From contig NZ_CP069526.1 of assembly GCF_016889705.1 (NCBI RefSeq), positions 1,798,001 through 1,862,000 on the forward strand: a DNA stretch of 64,000 nt, written 5' to 3'. Positions 8,258-16,092 of the stretch are shown here, piece after piece. Numbering within the stretch: the stretch's first letter is position 1; each line of letters opens with the position of its first letter. A model generated the notes under the pieces. The model was not told the DNA's origin. It was given only the letters and a program-made list of their open reading frames with translations, and searched no databases. A program made the position numbers and the translations under genes. This DNA is from Amycolatopsis sp. FDAARGOS 1241. Lineage in GTDB: Bacteria; Actinomycetota; Actinomycetes; Mycobacteriales; Pseudonocardiaceae.

Positions 8258-9399
8258 GGCCCGTTACGGATACGTTCCTCGCGTCGGTGCGCGGCTCGCA
8301 CCGGATGATCGCCCGCGCCCGGCTCGTCGCGCCCGGCCAGACCGGCACCGAACCCACCGGGCTCGCGATCCCCGGTGTGTCCGACGAGGGTCTGCTGCCG
8401 ATCAACGGCGGCGACGTGACCACCGACATGACCGCCGATGTGCAGTCCACGCTCGCGCTCACCACGCTCTACCCGTGGCCGGCCGATCCCTTCGCCGCGG
8501 GCACCCCGTACGGGCAGGAAATCTACGTCGAGCGCGGCATCGAGTACGGGCTCGGCACCCGCGAGTACGTGGGCCTCGGGTACTTCCGCATCGACTCGGT
8601 GAAGCAGGCCAACGCACCGTCGGGCACGATCGAGATCGCCGCGTCCGACCGCATGGCGCAGGTGCGCGACGCCCGCAACGTCTCGCCGCAGGTGTTCGGC
8701 GCCGGCAGCTCTGTCGGCGCGTGCATCGATGTCGTGGTGCAGCAGGCGCTGCCGGGCGCGGTCACCGACTACGGCGACTGGGACGCCTACGGCGAGCTGT
8801 TCGCGACCGATCACGTGATGGGTGACGACCGGCTGCCGTTCCTGCAGGACCTGCTCGCCGCCTACGGCAAGTACGGCTTCTTCGACTACCGCGGCGTGTA
8901 CGCCGTGCGCCCGGTGCCGGACCTCACGAAGGTGGCTCCGGTGTGGACGATCGACGCCGGCCGCAACGGCGTGCTCGTCGAGATGCAGCGCACCATCTCC
9001 CGTGACGCCGTCTACAACGTCGTCGTAGCGCGCGGCGAGCCCGTCGGCGAGCTGCCGCCCGTGCAGGGCCTCGCCTACGACGCCGACCCGAGCTCACCCA
9101 CCTACGCGCTCGGCCCGTTCGGCGCGATCCCGACCTACTACAGCTCGTCGTTCATGACCACCGTGGAGCAGTGCACGGCGGCCGCGCTGGCGCAGCTGTC
9201 CAAGGCGACCGGGCTGCCCTACTCGGTGTCGCTCGGCTCGGTCCCGAACCCGGCGCTGGAGGGCTGGGACGTGGTCACCGTGTACAACGGCGTCGACCGC
9301 TCCGAAACCCACGTGCTCGACCGCATCACCTACGGCCTCACCCCCGACTCGTCGATGGGCATGGACACCCGCAAGCAGACCCTGGCGGTGGCAGCATGA
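8254..9399 (+). CDS. Phage minor tail protein, DUF5047-like
   Basis: A 381-residue protein starting at an ATG overlapping the preceding stop. It resembles the DUF5047 family of actinophage minor tail proteins: an early FLASVRGSHRMIARARLV segment, a LPINGGDVTTDMTADVQST stretch, and repeated beta strands through residue 200. The family is usually encoded just after the distal tail gene and is thought to form part of the tail tip or hub. No enzymatic residues are apparent. The 4-nt overlap with the next gene (ATGA at 9396-9399) keeps it in the tail operon. Confidence 0.7.
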   Translation: MRPVTDTFLASVRGSHRMIARARLVAPGQTGTEPTGLAIPGVSDEGLLPINGGDVTTDMTADVQSTLALTTLYPWPADPFAAGTPYGQEIYVERGIEYGLGTREYVGLGYFRIDSVKQANAPSGTIEIAASDRMAQVRDARNVSPQVFGAGSSVGACIDVVVQQALPGAVTDYGDWDAYGELFATDHVMGDDRLPFLQDLLAAYGKYGFFDYRGVYAVRPVPDLTKVAPVWTIDAGRNGVLVEMQRTISRDAVYNVVVARGEPVGELPPVQGLAYDADPSSPTYALGPFGAIPTYYSSSFMTTVEQCTAAALAQLSKATGLPYSVSLGSVPNPALEGWDVVTVYNGVDRSETHVLDRITYGLTPDSSMGMDTRKQTLAVAA

Positions 9400-10088
9400 T
9401 CGCCGGGACGGATGGCGCGCTGCTCGCCGCGCTCATCGCCGAGGCCGGCCAGGGCCCGTCCGGCGCCCGGGACCTGTCCAACTACACCGGGCAGATCGTG
9501 GCGTGGGACGAGATCTCCGGCACCAACGTCGTGCACGTCAACGGCGGCGACATCCCGAACATGCGCGTGGTCGCGTCCGGAATCGGGCTGGCCTACGAGG
9601 TCGGCGACGTTGTGAACATCACCGCCCGCGGCACGCAGTGGTTCATCAACGGCAAGGTCGGCGCGCCCGGCGCCGGAGCAGGAAACCAGATTGCCTCTGG
9701 AGACGTGCCGGCCGACCAGAGCACCTCGTCCACGACCTACACCGACCTGGCCACCTTCGGCCCACAAGTGACCGTCACCATCGGGTCATCGCGGCGAGCC
9801 CTGGTCCTGCTGTCGGCCTTCTTCCAACTCGTCTCCAATGACGTGAACTACGCGGGCGGATGGATGGGCTTCACCGTCACGGGCGCGAGCTCGATCGGCG
9901 TCAACCGAACCATTCAGGCCCAGATCGCCGCCGCCGGACTCGGCACCTTCGGGAGCCGCGCCATGTTGTTCACCGCTGCCGATGGCCTCAACGCTGGCGT
10001 CAACACGTTCACCTGCAAATACCGCGCCGACAACTCGACCTATCCGTGCACGTTCGGCAGCCGGAACATCACCGTCATTCCGTTCTGA
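9396..10088 (+). CDS. Phage tail-tip protein with adsorption-type C-terminus
   Basis: A 230-residue protein starting at ATG 9396 in 4-nt overlap with the previous gene; an upstream in-frame extension is a shadow of that gene. Residues 1 to about 90 look like a small beta-barrel (IVAWDEISGTNVVHVNGGD, then VGDVVNITARGTQWFINGK). The C-terminal 120 residues form a second beta-rich domain (RRALVLLSAFFQLV onward) typical of fibre tips. The arrangement suggests a baseplate-to-fibre connector. No relative can be named with certainty. Confidence 0.55.
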   Translation: MIAGTDGALLAALIAEAGQGPSGARDLSNYTGQIVAWDEISGTNVVHVNGGDIPNMRVVASGIGLAYEVGDVVNITARGTQWFINGKVGAPGAGAGNQIASGDVPADQSTSSTTYTDLATFGPQVTVTIGSSRRALVLLSAFFQLVSNDVNYAGGWMGFTVTGASSIGVNRTIQAQIAAAGLGTFGSRAMLFTAADGLNAGVNTFTCKYRADNSTYPCTFGSRNITVIPF

Positions 10089-10101
10089 GGAGGAACCCGA
10101 A

Positions 10102-10632
10102 ATGCCCAACGCCACACCGATTTACGGGTTCCCGTACCCGACCGGCAACGAGCAGCCGAGCGGCCCGCTCGCCATCGAGAGCCTCGCCGAGGCCGTGGAG
10201 ACGAAGTTCGCGCTGGAGGACCAGGCCGTCGACGGTGGCGAGTGGACCATCGGCGCGGACATGGTCATCAGCCGGCCGACGCTGATCAACAACTGGACGC
10301 CGTTCGCCGGATCGGCGCCGCAGGGGATCGCCCACTCGGCCGGAGTGTTCACCGTCACCAAGGGCGGCCCGTGGGCAATCAGCGCCGGGTTCCGCATCCT
10401 CACCGGCTCGTCGACCGACCTCTACATCTACATCACCGACGGGACAGGCGCGGTCACGTGGTTCAAGAACAGCACGATCACCTCGCTGAACGTCGGGGTG
10501 AGCGGCGTGAAGCGGCTGCCCGCGGGTGGCAGCTTCCGTGTCTACGCCTACGCCGGTGCCGACCGAACCATCCGCCACGAGACCGCGGGCGACCTCGTCA
10601 CCGGCATCACCGCGTACCGCGTCGGCAACTGA
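10102..10632 (+). CDS. Phage fibre / receptor-binding candidate
   Basis: A 176-residue protein with a strong ribosome site (GAGGAGGAA at 10087-10095) before ATG 10102. It begins with a helical IYGFPYPTGNEQPSGPLAI segment of the kind found at the base of short actinophage fibres, followed by a compact beta-rich head (GVFTVTKGGPWAISAGFRI, VTWFKNSTITSLNVGVSGV) that resembles C1q/TNF-like trimeric domains. A host-binding role is inferred from this fold pattern and from its place after the tail genes and before lysis genes. Confidence 0.5.
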   Translation: MPNATPIYGFPYPTGNEQPSGPLAIESLAEAVETKFALEDQAVDGGEWTIGADMVISRPTLINNWTPFAGSAPQGIAHSAGVFTVTKGGPWAISAGFRILTGSSTDLYIYITDGTGAVTWFKNSTITSLNVGVSGVKRLPAGGSFRVYAYAGADRTIRHETAGDLVTGITAYRVGN

Positions 10633-10660
10633 CCGTCCACTGTGCACGAAAGGTGAGCCC

Positions 10661-11110
10661 ATGACGATCACCCTGCGCCGCAGCCGGTCGCCATTCCAGG
10701 TGGGCGTGCTGCTCGCGCTGTTCCTGCTCTCGGCCGTGTCGGCACTGCTGTTCGACCAGGTCGCCACCACCACCGCCCACGAGCTCGGCCCGCTGCTGGG
10801 CCGCAGCATGTACGCCGGTACCGCGCTCGGCGCCGGCGTCGCACTGTCCGGCGTGTGGCTCGACGGCGTGGTCGGGCTGCTGGTCGAACGCGTCGGACTG
10901 GTGTCGCTCGCGTTCTGGACCGCCGGCTACGCCGCCGCCGTGCTCGTCAACTTCGGCGTAGCCCGCGGCCTGCAGCTCGGCGGCTACTTCCTGGCGCTCG
11001 CGCTGATGTCCGCCGTGCGCGCCTGGCAGATCGGCCGGGAGGCGCGCGAGCTGGCGACGGTGCGGCACCTGACCGGCATCGAAAGACCCGAGGAGGAGGG
11101 GGAGCAGTGA
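10661..11110 (+). CDS. Phage multi-pass membrane protein
   Basis: A 149-residue protein starting at ATG 10661. It has about four hydrophobic segments (VGVLLALFLLSAVSALLF; the GALGAGVALSGVW region; VSLAFWTAGYAAAVLVNF; LGGYFLALALMSAVRAW) and a charged C-terminal tail. It lies between the fibre gene and the endolysin, so a role in lysis is possible, but small multi-pass proteins of unknown function are common there. Its stop overlaps the next gene's GTG by 4 nt, indicating coupled expression. Confidence 0.5.
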   Translation: MTITLRRSRSPFQVGVLLALFLLSAVSALLFDQVATTTAHELGPLLGRSMYAGTALGAGVALSGVWLDGVVGLLVERVGLVSLAFWTAGYAAAVLVNFGVARGLQLGGYFLALALMSAVRAWQIGREARELATVRHLTGIERPEEEGEQ

Positions 11111-11424
11111 AGGACTGGATTCCGCTGATCGTGGCGTTCCTCGGCGCCGGCGGAGTCGGCGCGTTGCTGGACCTGTTCCGCGCCCGCAAGAACGCCCGCA
11201 AGATCGCCGCCGAGACCGAGCTGACCGACGCCAACGCCGCAGACAAGCTCACTGGCGTGGCGCTGAAGCTCGTCGAGCCGCTGAACTCGCAGGTGACTGC
11301 GCTGCGCGACTCGCTGGAATCCGCGCAGGCCGAGGTTCAGCAGCTGCGGACGCAAGTCGAGCTGCTGACCAAGGAAGTCGCCGCCAAGCAGAACGAAATC
11401 GATCGACTGAAGGGGGTGGCGTGA
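11107..11424 (+). CDS. Membrane-anchored coiled-coil phage protein, possible lysis accessory
   Basis: A 105-residue protein starting at GTG 11107 (GTGA overlap with the previous stop). It has one N-terminal membrane segment (WIPLIVAFLGAGGVGALLDL), a basic stop-transfer stretch (RARKNARK), and a heptad-patterned C-terminal coiled coil (LRDSLESAQAEVQQLRTQVE). A single anchor plus cytoplasmic or periplasmic coiled coil immediately before an endolysin is typical of lysis-timing or spanin-like helpers in actinophages. That function is inference from topology and neighbours. Confidence 0.5.
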   Translation: MKDWIPLIVAFLGAGGVGALLDLFRARKNARKIAAETELTDANAADKLTGVALKLVEPLNSQVTALRDSLESAQAEVQQLRTQVELLTKEVAAKQNEIDRLKGVA

Positions 11425-11425
11425 C

Positions 11426-12388
11426 GTGGCGCTCGGCATCGACATTTACCGCAAGTTCCAGACCGTCACGAGCTGGCCCGCCGTGAAGCGCGCCGGCGTG
11501 ACGTTCGTGTACGTGAAGCTGTCCGACGGCGGCAGCACGCCCGGCGGCGGCCGCGGCGACGCCGAAGTGGCGGGCGCGCGCTCCGTCGGCATTCCCGTCG
11601 GCGGCTACCACTTCGTGCAGGCCAATCCCGGGCCGGCCGCGCAGGCGGACATCTTGCTGGGCGAGGTGCGCCGGCTCGACGCCACCGGGTGTGTGCCGAT
11701 GCTCGACCTCGAGGACAACCCCGCGGGGTCGGGACTGCCGAACATCCCCGACAGCCAGAAAGCCGCGTTCGGCAAGGCGTTCTGCAACCGGGTGGCCGCG
11801 CAGGGTTTCCGTCCGGGCGTGTACCTGAACAACGCGCTCGCGAAGCTGCTGCGCCCGGACAACTGGGGAGTGCCCGGTCTCGTGATCTGGATCGCCCGGT
11901 ACGGCGCCAATCCGGACGCGGCGGCCGGCCGATACGACATCCACCAGTACAGCTCGTCCGGCTCCATCCCCGGCATCACCGCGGCCGGGCTCGACCTGGA
12001 CGAGAGCTACACCGCGGCGCACCTCGGCGCCCGCGCGACGACCCCCGTAACGGAGGAGGACGAGGACATGAGCAGTGACAGCGGAGAAGCGACCGCCGCC
12101 GGACAGTGGGGCAAGCTCCACATCCCAGTGAACGGCGGCCGGTACCTTCGGCTGGCCTCGAGCTACGACCAGCCCATCACGATCGACGGCATTTCGCTCG
12201 TGGGCGACACCCCCGGCAAGGCCGGTCGCGACGTGACGACCGTGCAGGCCGGCGGGAAGGTCGACGCGGACCGGCCCGGCCCGTGGGACCTCGCGGGTGC
12301 GAGCGCCGACTACGCGAACAAGTCGCACGTGGTCGTCCGCTACCAGTGCGCCGGTCCGGTCAAGGGCTGGGTGAACAACCGTGGCTGA
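11426..12388 (+). CDS. GH25 muramidase endolysin
   Basis: A 320-residue endolysin that should cleave the MurNAc-GlcNAc bond of peptidoglycan at lysis. Residues 1 to about 200 are a GH25 barrel: GIDIYRKFQ provides the first catalytic Asp, VPVGGYHFVQ-like and MLDLEDN (the DxE motif) the others, and YDIHQYSSSGSIPGI the C-terminal strand. After an acidic linker (EEDEDMSSDSGE) comes a beta-rich domain of about 105 residues that probably binds the wall. Start is GTG 11426, one base after the preceding stop. No signal peptide is present, so export depends on a holin. Confidence 0.88.
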   Translation: MALGIDIYRKFQTVTSWPAVKRAGVTFVYVKLSDGGSTPGGGRGDAEVAGARSVGIPVGGYHFVQANPGPAAQADILLGEVRRLDATGCVPMLDLEDNPAGSGLPNIPDSQKAAFGKAFCNRVAAQGFRPGVYLNNALAKLLRPDNWGVPGLVIWIARYGANPDAAAGRYDIHQYSSSGSIPGITAAGLDLDESYTAAHLGARATTPVTEEDEDMSSDSGEATAAGQWGKLHIPVNGGRYLRLASSYDQPITIDGISLVGDTPGKAGRDVTTVQAGGKVDADRPGPWDLAGASADYANKSHVVVRYQCAGPVKGWVNNRG

Positions 12389-12621
12389 GATCTGGCCGCG
12401 GCTCGCCGCGTGGGCGCGCACGGCGCCCACGCGGCTACCGCAAGGCGATCGCAGGGCTGTGGGGTTACCTCACTGTGCCTGCGGTGGTCTGGATCGCCAG
12501 CCTCGCGGGCTGGCACCTCGACGCCGACACCGCCGTGCTCGTCATCGGCATCGGCTCGACGCTGCTCGGCACGACCGCCGTCGTCCGCGCGAAGCCCAAT
12601 GACCCGCAAAAAAGGTCATGA
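12381..12621 (+). pseudogene. Holin-like membrane gene with a frame break
   Basis: A GTG at 12381 overlaps the endolysin stop and reads a plausible start (MAEIWPRLAAWARTAPT), but that frame then loses its character. From about 12430 the +1 frame reads GYRKAIAGLWGYLTVPAVVW and continues as one membrane segment, a loop and a second hydrophobic segment to a TGA at 12619-12621. Removing one base near 12431-12434 would join the two into a holin-like protein of about 79 residues. Either the gene is frameshifted or the sequence has an error. The +1 frame has a late GTG at 12475 but no convincing start. Confidence 0.5.
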
Positions 12622-12665
12622 GAATCTCGCGTTTACGCCCTTGTGGCCCTGGCTATTGAAACGGG

Positions 12666-12708
12666 GCGGGCCCGGCGTCCCGAGGGGGAGGGTGGGCGCC
12701 GGGCCCGC
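12666..12708. terminator. Hairpin terminator at end of prophage late operon
   Basis: A perfect 12-bp inverted repeat, GCGGGCCCGGCG at 12666-12677 and CGCCGGGCCCGC at 12697-12708, encloses a 19-nt loop. It has no T-tract, as is usual in high-GC actinobacteria. It lies between the rightward late operon and leftward genes, so it can serve both strands. Confidence 0.65.
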
Positions 12709-12738
12709 GCTAACCACCGTAGGCCAGCCGTCAGCTGG

Positions 12739-12981
12739 CTACGCGTCCGAGAGTTCTTCCCGGCCACGTTCGGTGAGCGTGTAGCAGTGCGGACGAAGCG
12801 GGTCGGTCTTGGGCCATTCGTCGGTGATCCAGCCGCGCTGCCGCATCTTCTCGAGCAGGGGGTACAGGCGTGCGTTGTGCACGCCGACTGCGGCGCGCAG
12901 GTCCGCGGCCGAGAAGCGTGCGTCGTGGCCGCCGCTGAGGAATGCCGACGCCAGCTTGTCCATTTCCCGGGCTGTCCGCAT
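12739..12981 (-). CDS. Winged-helix (PadR-like) regulator, small
   Basis: An 80-residue protein. It starts at the ATG at 12981 (MRTAREMDKLASAFL) and reads LRAAVGVHNARLYPLLEKMR, then WITDEWPKTDPLRPHCYTL and ERGREELSDA. The helix-turn-helix plus a wing rich in Pro and Tyr followed by ERGREEL is the PadR/MarR-type DNA-binding layout, without a PadR C-terminal dimerisation domain. Longer upstream frames are proline- and arginine-rich shadows. It is the last gene of a leftward group of small ORFs and faces the prophage late operon. Regulation of prophage or neighbouring genes is possible but unproven. Confidence 0.65.
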   Translation of the reverse strand: MRTAREMDKLASAFLSGGHDARFSAADLRAAVGVHNARLYPLLEKMRQRGWITDEWPKTDPLRPHCYTLTERGREELSDA

Positions 12982-13013
12982 GACCAGATGGTAACCGGTG
13001 CGTGCGCGCGCCG

Positions 13014-13208
13014 TCAGTCCTCGCCGTCCGGCGCCGGCGGGTCCGGACGCCACCGGAACCGGCTCGACCGGTAGCCGCCGCCCGGGCGCGTCGGCCCGGT
13101 CGGCTGCCGAGGCGGCCCACCGTCCAACGGGCCGAACACCCAGTTGCCTTCCCTGCCTCCGGTGAGGCAACTGCGCGGGTCGCGCGGCCGGTTCGATGGC
13201 TCGGTCAC
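13014..13208 (-). CDS. Small Pro/Arg-rich protein, unknown function
   Basis: A 64-residue reading frame starting at GTG 13208, whose GTGA overlaps the stop of the 49-residue ORF upstream. It contains REGNWVFGPLDGGPPRQPTG and ends DPPAPDGED. The central aromatic NWVFGPLDG segment is unlike a random GC-rich shadow, and the 4-nt overlap supports translation coupling. No family is recognised. Small proteins like this often accompany XRE regulators in mobile or accessory actinobacterial loci. Confidence 0.4.
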   Translation of the reverse strand: MTEPSNRPRDPRSCLTGGREGNWVFGPLDGGPPRQPTGPTRPGGGYRSSRFRWRPDPPAPDGED

Positions 13209-13354
13209 TTCTTCGGCCTGTCGTCCGGCGGCGGCGGCTGGATCGGCCGGGGCTGTGGGGTGCGGTTGTCTTCCGTCGGCCGGGTCGTCCGATTGTCCTT
13301 GCCGGATACCGGCCGGGTCGGTCCGATCCCGGCGGTGTTGCGTTCCCTCGCCAT
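13205..13354 (-). CDS. Very small Pro-rich protein, unknown function
   Basis: A 49-residue frame from ATG 13354, with a good ribosome site (GAGAGGA 6 nt upstream on the minus strand). It reads MARERNTAGIGPTRPVSG, then many Thr, Asn, Arg and Pro residues, ending PPPPDDRPKK. It is likely disordered and overlaps the next gene's start by 4 nt. The ribosome site and the coupling are the main reasons to call it. No function can be offered. Confidence 0.35.
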   Translation of the reverse strand: MARERNTAGIGPTRPVSGKDNRTTRPTEDNRTPQPRPIQPPPPDDRPKK

Positions 13355-13470
13355 CTGCTGTCCTCTCTCGGTGTTGTCGACAAATGGGCAGGTGGAACCC
13401 GGCCACCGCGCCGGGTCGGGGCACAGCGCGGCGGCCGGAGATCGGGTGGTTCAGATGGGCGGCTGGGCGG

Positions 13471-13551
13471 TCACTCGTCGTCGTCGATCACGGCACCCGT
13501 GTCCGGGTCGGTGTCGACCTCGTCGCCGTCGTCGTTGATCCACCAGCCCAT
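13471..13551 (-). CDS. Micro-ORF (26 residues), acidic
   Basis: A 26-residue frame starting at ATG 13551 that overlaps the stop of the 91-residue gene upstream (ATGA). It begins MGWWINDDGDEVDTD and ends VIDDDE, so it is strongly acidic with two tryptophans near the start. The overlap geometry and the non-random composition suggest it is translated together with its neighbour. It may be a small partner or leader peptide. No family is known to me. Confidence 0.35.
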   Translation of the reverse strand: MGWWINDDGDEVDTDPDTGAVIDDDE

Positions 13552-13826
13552 CAGCGACGCGCCCGGTACCAGCAGCCGACGCACCAGTCGGCGTCGGCGT
13601 AGCCGGACAGTTCGATGTCGATGCGCGCGTGGCGCTCGGGGTAGATCGGGTCGTACTGGCACCACGGGACCAGCAGGTCCACGGTGTCGTCGGCGAGCTC
13701 GCGCTTCGCGTACAGGTGCGAGGTGCGCCGGTTCGCGTCGGTCGGGTCGGCGTGCACCCGCAACGCGAAGTCCGCCGGCCGGAGGGCCAGTGCCGGCGTT
13801 GGTCTGTCGGTGATCCGCACTGCCAT
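13551..13826 (-). CDS. Small hypothetical protein, 91 residues
   Basis: Starts at ATG 13826 with GGGAG about 10 nt upstream. The protein reads MAVRITDRPTPALALRPADF, then HLYAKRELADDTVDLLVPW, CQYDPIYPERHARIDIELSG and ends DADWCVGCWYRARR. It looks like a compact alpha/beta domain with a Cys-rich end (CVGCW). It is divergent from the XRE regulator at 13969 and shares its 142-bp upstream region, so that regulator may control it. I do not recognise the family. Confidence 0.5.
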   Translation of the reverse strand: MAVRITDRPTPALALRPADFALRVHADPTDANRRTSHLYAKRELADDTVDLLVPWCQYDPIYPERHARIDIELSGYADADWCVGCWYRARR

Positions 13827-13968
13827 AGCCGGTCACTCCCGTCGTGTTCTGGCTGCTCAGAGCCATCCCGTAACCTCGTGGAGTGACGCTACGATCACCA
13901 GTGAGCAGGTAGAACGGACCGCGAGTACGGGTGCGGTGCGGCCGGAATCGTCCAGACCTGGAGCGAGC

Positions 13969-15087
13969 GTGAGCGGAACCGCGACAACGCTGACCGGCAG
14001 TCAGGGTTCCCGTTCAACGGGCATCGTGACCGGCTACGTCCTCAAGCTGGCACGCCAGTCCGCGGGGCTGACGCAAGAGCGGCTCGCCGAACGTCTCGCG
14101 GTGGACGGGAGCACCGTCCAAGGGTGGGAGTCCGGGCGCCGGCCGCTGTCCGCGATGCCAGCGGGGGACTTCGTCCGGCTGTCCGCGCGGCTGCCGCGGC
14201 TGGGCGCGCACCCGTCCACCGGCCGGCACCTGCGCGCCGCCGTCGAGGCCGATCTCGTCCTCTCGACCGGCATCGCCGCCGGCGACGCGTGGGTTGACCC
14301 TGACGTGCATCCGCTGGCCGCGAGCGTGCACCGCAAGACGCTCACGAACCTGATCACGTGGCCCTTCACCGGGCACCTGCCGCAGGAGCTAACGGTGTTC
14401 GCGCCGAAGGTGCCGCGACGGGGACCGGTCGCGCCTGGTCCCACGATGGGCGCCGCCGAGCGGACCCGGTTCTTCGACCACCTGATGACCGTCGCCGAAC
14501 GCGGCGTGCACACCGACGCCGCGCTGCTGCGTCGACAAGCGGTGTACCTGCTCGGCTTCGACCAGCGCGACCAGGTGGTGGAGTGGCTGCGCGGCGAATG
14601 GGCAAGCGCCGGCCGTCGCCCGATCGCAGACGGCGACGTGACCAGCCTGCTCGAAGCCCGATCGGCGTCCGTCGCGCTCGCCTCCACCGGCGACAGCTCC
14701 CACCTGCACGACTTCGTCACGCGCACCACCGGGTCGCGCGCCGAGCTCGCGAACCTCAACTACTGGGCGCACTGGATCGGCGAACTGCCAGACGACCAGA
14801 CCGACGACACCTTCATGGCCGCGGACGACACCAGGGCCTGGGCCGGCGTGCGTCTGTTCCACCACCTGGTGAGCCGCCTTGACCCGGCCTCGCCCCACCT
14901 GCCGCTCAATCTCCACACCGTGCACACGCTCGTGGCCAGCCGCCCCGCGCTGCTGACCGAACGCTCCGCTGCCCGCGACGCACTATCCGAGGCGCTGGAG
15001 GTGCTCACGTCCGCCGACGTGCTCACGCGCGACGGACGTGACCAGGTCGCCGGCCTTCACTACGCTCTGCGTCTCGCCGACCGATAG
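13969..15087 (+). CDS. XRE-family transcriptional regulator, actinobacterial type
   Basis: A 372-residue regulator. I chose GTG 13969 (GGAG about 6 nt upstream) because it puts the helix-turn-helix at the usual distance from the N-terminus: residues about 20-60 read VLKLARQSAGLTQERLAERL and VDGSTVQGWESGRR. The remaining 300 residues form a helical, TPR-like sensor region common in such Streptomyces and Amycolatopsis proteins. It is divergent from 13826 and lies 12 nt upstream of the HD nucleotidase gene, so the two are probably one operon. The ligand is unknown. Confidence 0.8.
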   Translation: MSGTATTLTGSQGSRSTGIVTGYVLKLARQSAGLTQERLAERLAVDGSTVQGWESGRRPLSAMPAGDFVRLSARLPRLGAHPSTGRHLRAAVEADLVLSTGIAAGDAWVDPDVHPLAASVHRKTLTNLITWPFTGHLPQELTVFAPKVPRRGPVAPGPTMGAAERTRFFDHLMTVAERGVHTDAALLRRQAVYLLGFDQRDQVVEWLRGEWASAGRRPIADGDVTSLLEARSASVALASTGDSSHLHDFVTRTTGSRAELANLNYWAHWIGELPDDQTDDTFMAADDTRAWAGVRLFHHLVSRLDPASPHLPLNLHTVHTLVASRPALLTERSAARDALSEALEVLTSADVLTRDGRDQVAGLHYALRLADR

Positions 15088-15099
15088 GGAGAACACCTC

Positions 15100-15660
15100 A
15101 TGCCAGACGAGCCCACCGCTCTCGCCGCGTTCGGCTACGAGCTCGGGTTGCTCAAGCGCATCCGCCGCACGGGGTGGTGGCACGCCGGCGTCCGCGACCC
15201 CGAGTCGGTCGCGGAACACAGCATGCGCGCTGCACAGATCGCCGCGCTGCTCGCCGCCGAGGAAGGCGCGAACCCGGAGCGGGCCGCGTTCCTCGCGCTC
15301 TGGCACGACACGCAGGAGACCCGCACAGGGGACATCCCGCACACCGCGGCCAAGTACATGAGCAAGCCCAAACCCCGCGAGATCACCGCCGACCAGACAG
15401 CCGCCCTGCCGGACGCCTCCCGCACCATGGTCCGGACCGCGGTCGAGGAGTACGAGACCCGGGAGACCCTCGAGGCACAGTGCGCCAAGGACGCAGACAA
15501 GCTCGAAATGCTGCTCCAAGCCGTCGAGTACCGCGACATCGGCGTCGAGCGCGTCGCCGGCTGGATCGACTCCGCCCGCAAGGGCCTCACGACCGAGACC
15601 GCCCGCCGTATCGCCGAGGCCGCAGCCACCCTGTCCCCGCTGGCCTGGCGCGACCGCTGA
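15100..15660 (+). CDS. HD-domain 5'-deoxynucleotidase (YfbR/HDDC2-like)
   Basis: A 186-residue HD phosphohydrolase. The metal ligands match the YfbR pattern: His40 in VAEHSMRAA, His69-Asp70 in LWHDTQE, and Asp133 in CAKDADKLEML. YfbR-type enzymes remove the phosphate from deoxynucleoside 5'-monophosphates. The full family length is present. A ribosome site (AGGGAGAA) precedes ATG 15100, and the gene follows the XRE regulator by 12 nt. The pairing suggests regulated nucleotide turnover; a role in stress or phage response is speculation. Confidence 0.8.
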   Translation: MPDEPTALAAFGYELGLLKRIRRTGWWHAGVRDPESVAEHSMRAAQIAALLAAEEGANPERAAFLALWHDTQETRTGDIPHTAAKYMSKPKPREITADQTAALPDASRTMVRTAVEEYETRETLEAQCAKDADKLEMLLQAVEYRDIGVERVAGWIDSARKGLTTETARRIAEAAATLSPLAWRDR

Positions 15661-15682
15661 GCGCAGTGCAGCGCACGCGAAA

Positions 15683-15715
15683 GAGCCCCGGCCACCGCGA
15701 GGGTGACCGGGGCTC
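15683..15715. terminator. Bidirectional hairpin between convergent genes
   Basis: GAGCCCCGG at 15683-15691 pairs perfectly with CCGGGGCTC at 15707-15715, with a 15-nt loop that can extend the stem partly. It begins 22 nt after the HD-protein stop and ends 16 nt before the stop of the leftward DUF2510 gene, which suits shared termination. Confidence 0.7.
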
Positions 15716-15731
15716 CGTAGCGTTCGGGTGG

Positions 15732-16019
15732 CTACCGTTGGGGCGCGAACGACGGCGTCCACTGCGCGCCGTCCCACCACTGCATCTGTCCGGCCTGCTG
15801 AGGCGACGGGTACCAGCCCGGCGGCGGGGCAACCGGCGGCCCGGCGGGCATCGGCGCAACCTGCGAAGCCTGCTGGACAGCAGCCGCAGCTGCCGCCTGC
15901 TGGTAGCGCGTCTGCGCCCGCAACTCCTTCAGCGAGGCCTTCGCGACGCGCTGCTTCTTCGACGAGCCGCGGACGATGCCGCCGGTACTGATCATCAACG
16001 TCTTGCGGATGAGCCCCAT
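15732..16019 (-). CDS. DUF2510 domain protein, small
   Basis: A 95-residue protein. The N-terminus (LIRKTLMISTGGIVRGSSKK) is basic with a short hydrophobic patch, the middle is an alanine-rich helix, and the C-terminus (PPGWYPSPQQAGQMQWWDG, then AQWTPSFAP) is the DUF2510 motif. This small Trp/Tyr/Pro module occurs at the ends of many actinobacterial membrane or secreted proteins and may mediate protein contacts. The gene is convergent with the HD nucleotidase. Function is unknown beyond the domain. Confidence 0.75.
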   Translation of the reverse strand: MGLIRKTLMISTGGIVRGSSKKQRVAKASLKELRAQTRYQQAAAAAAVQQASQVAPMPAGPPVAPPPGWYPSPQQAGQMQWWDGAQWTPSFAPQR

Positions 16020-16092
16020 TACGAACTGTGCCCTTCGTCAGCTGCAGTACAACAAGGCGTTGTCGCCGAAAACGATCGGCCCGTTACAGCCC

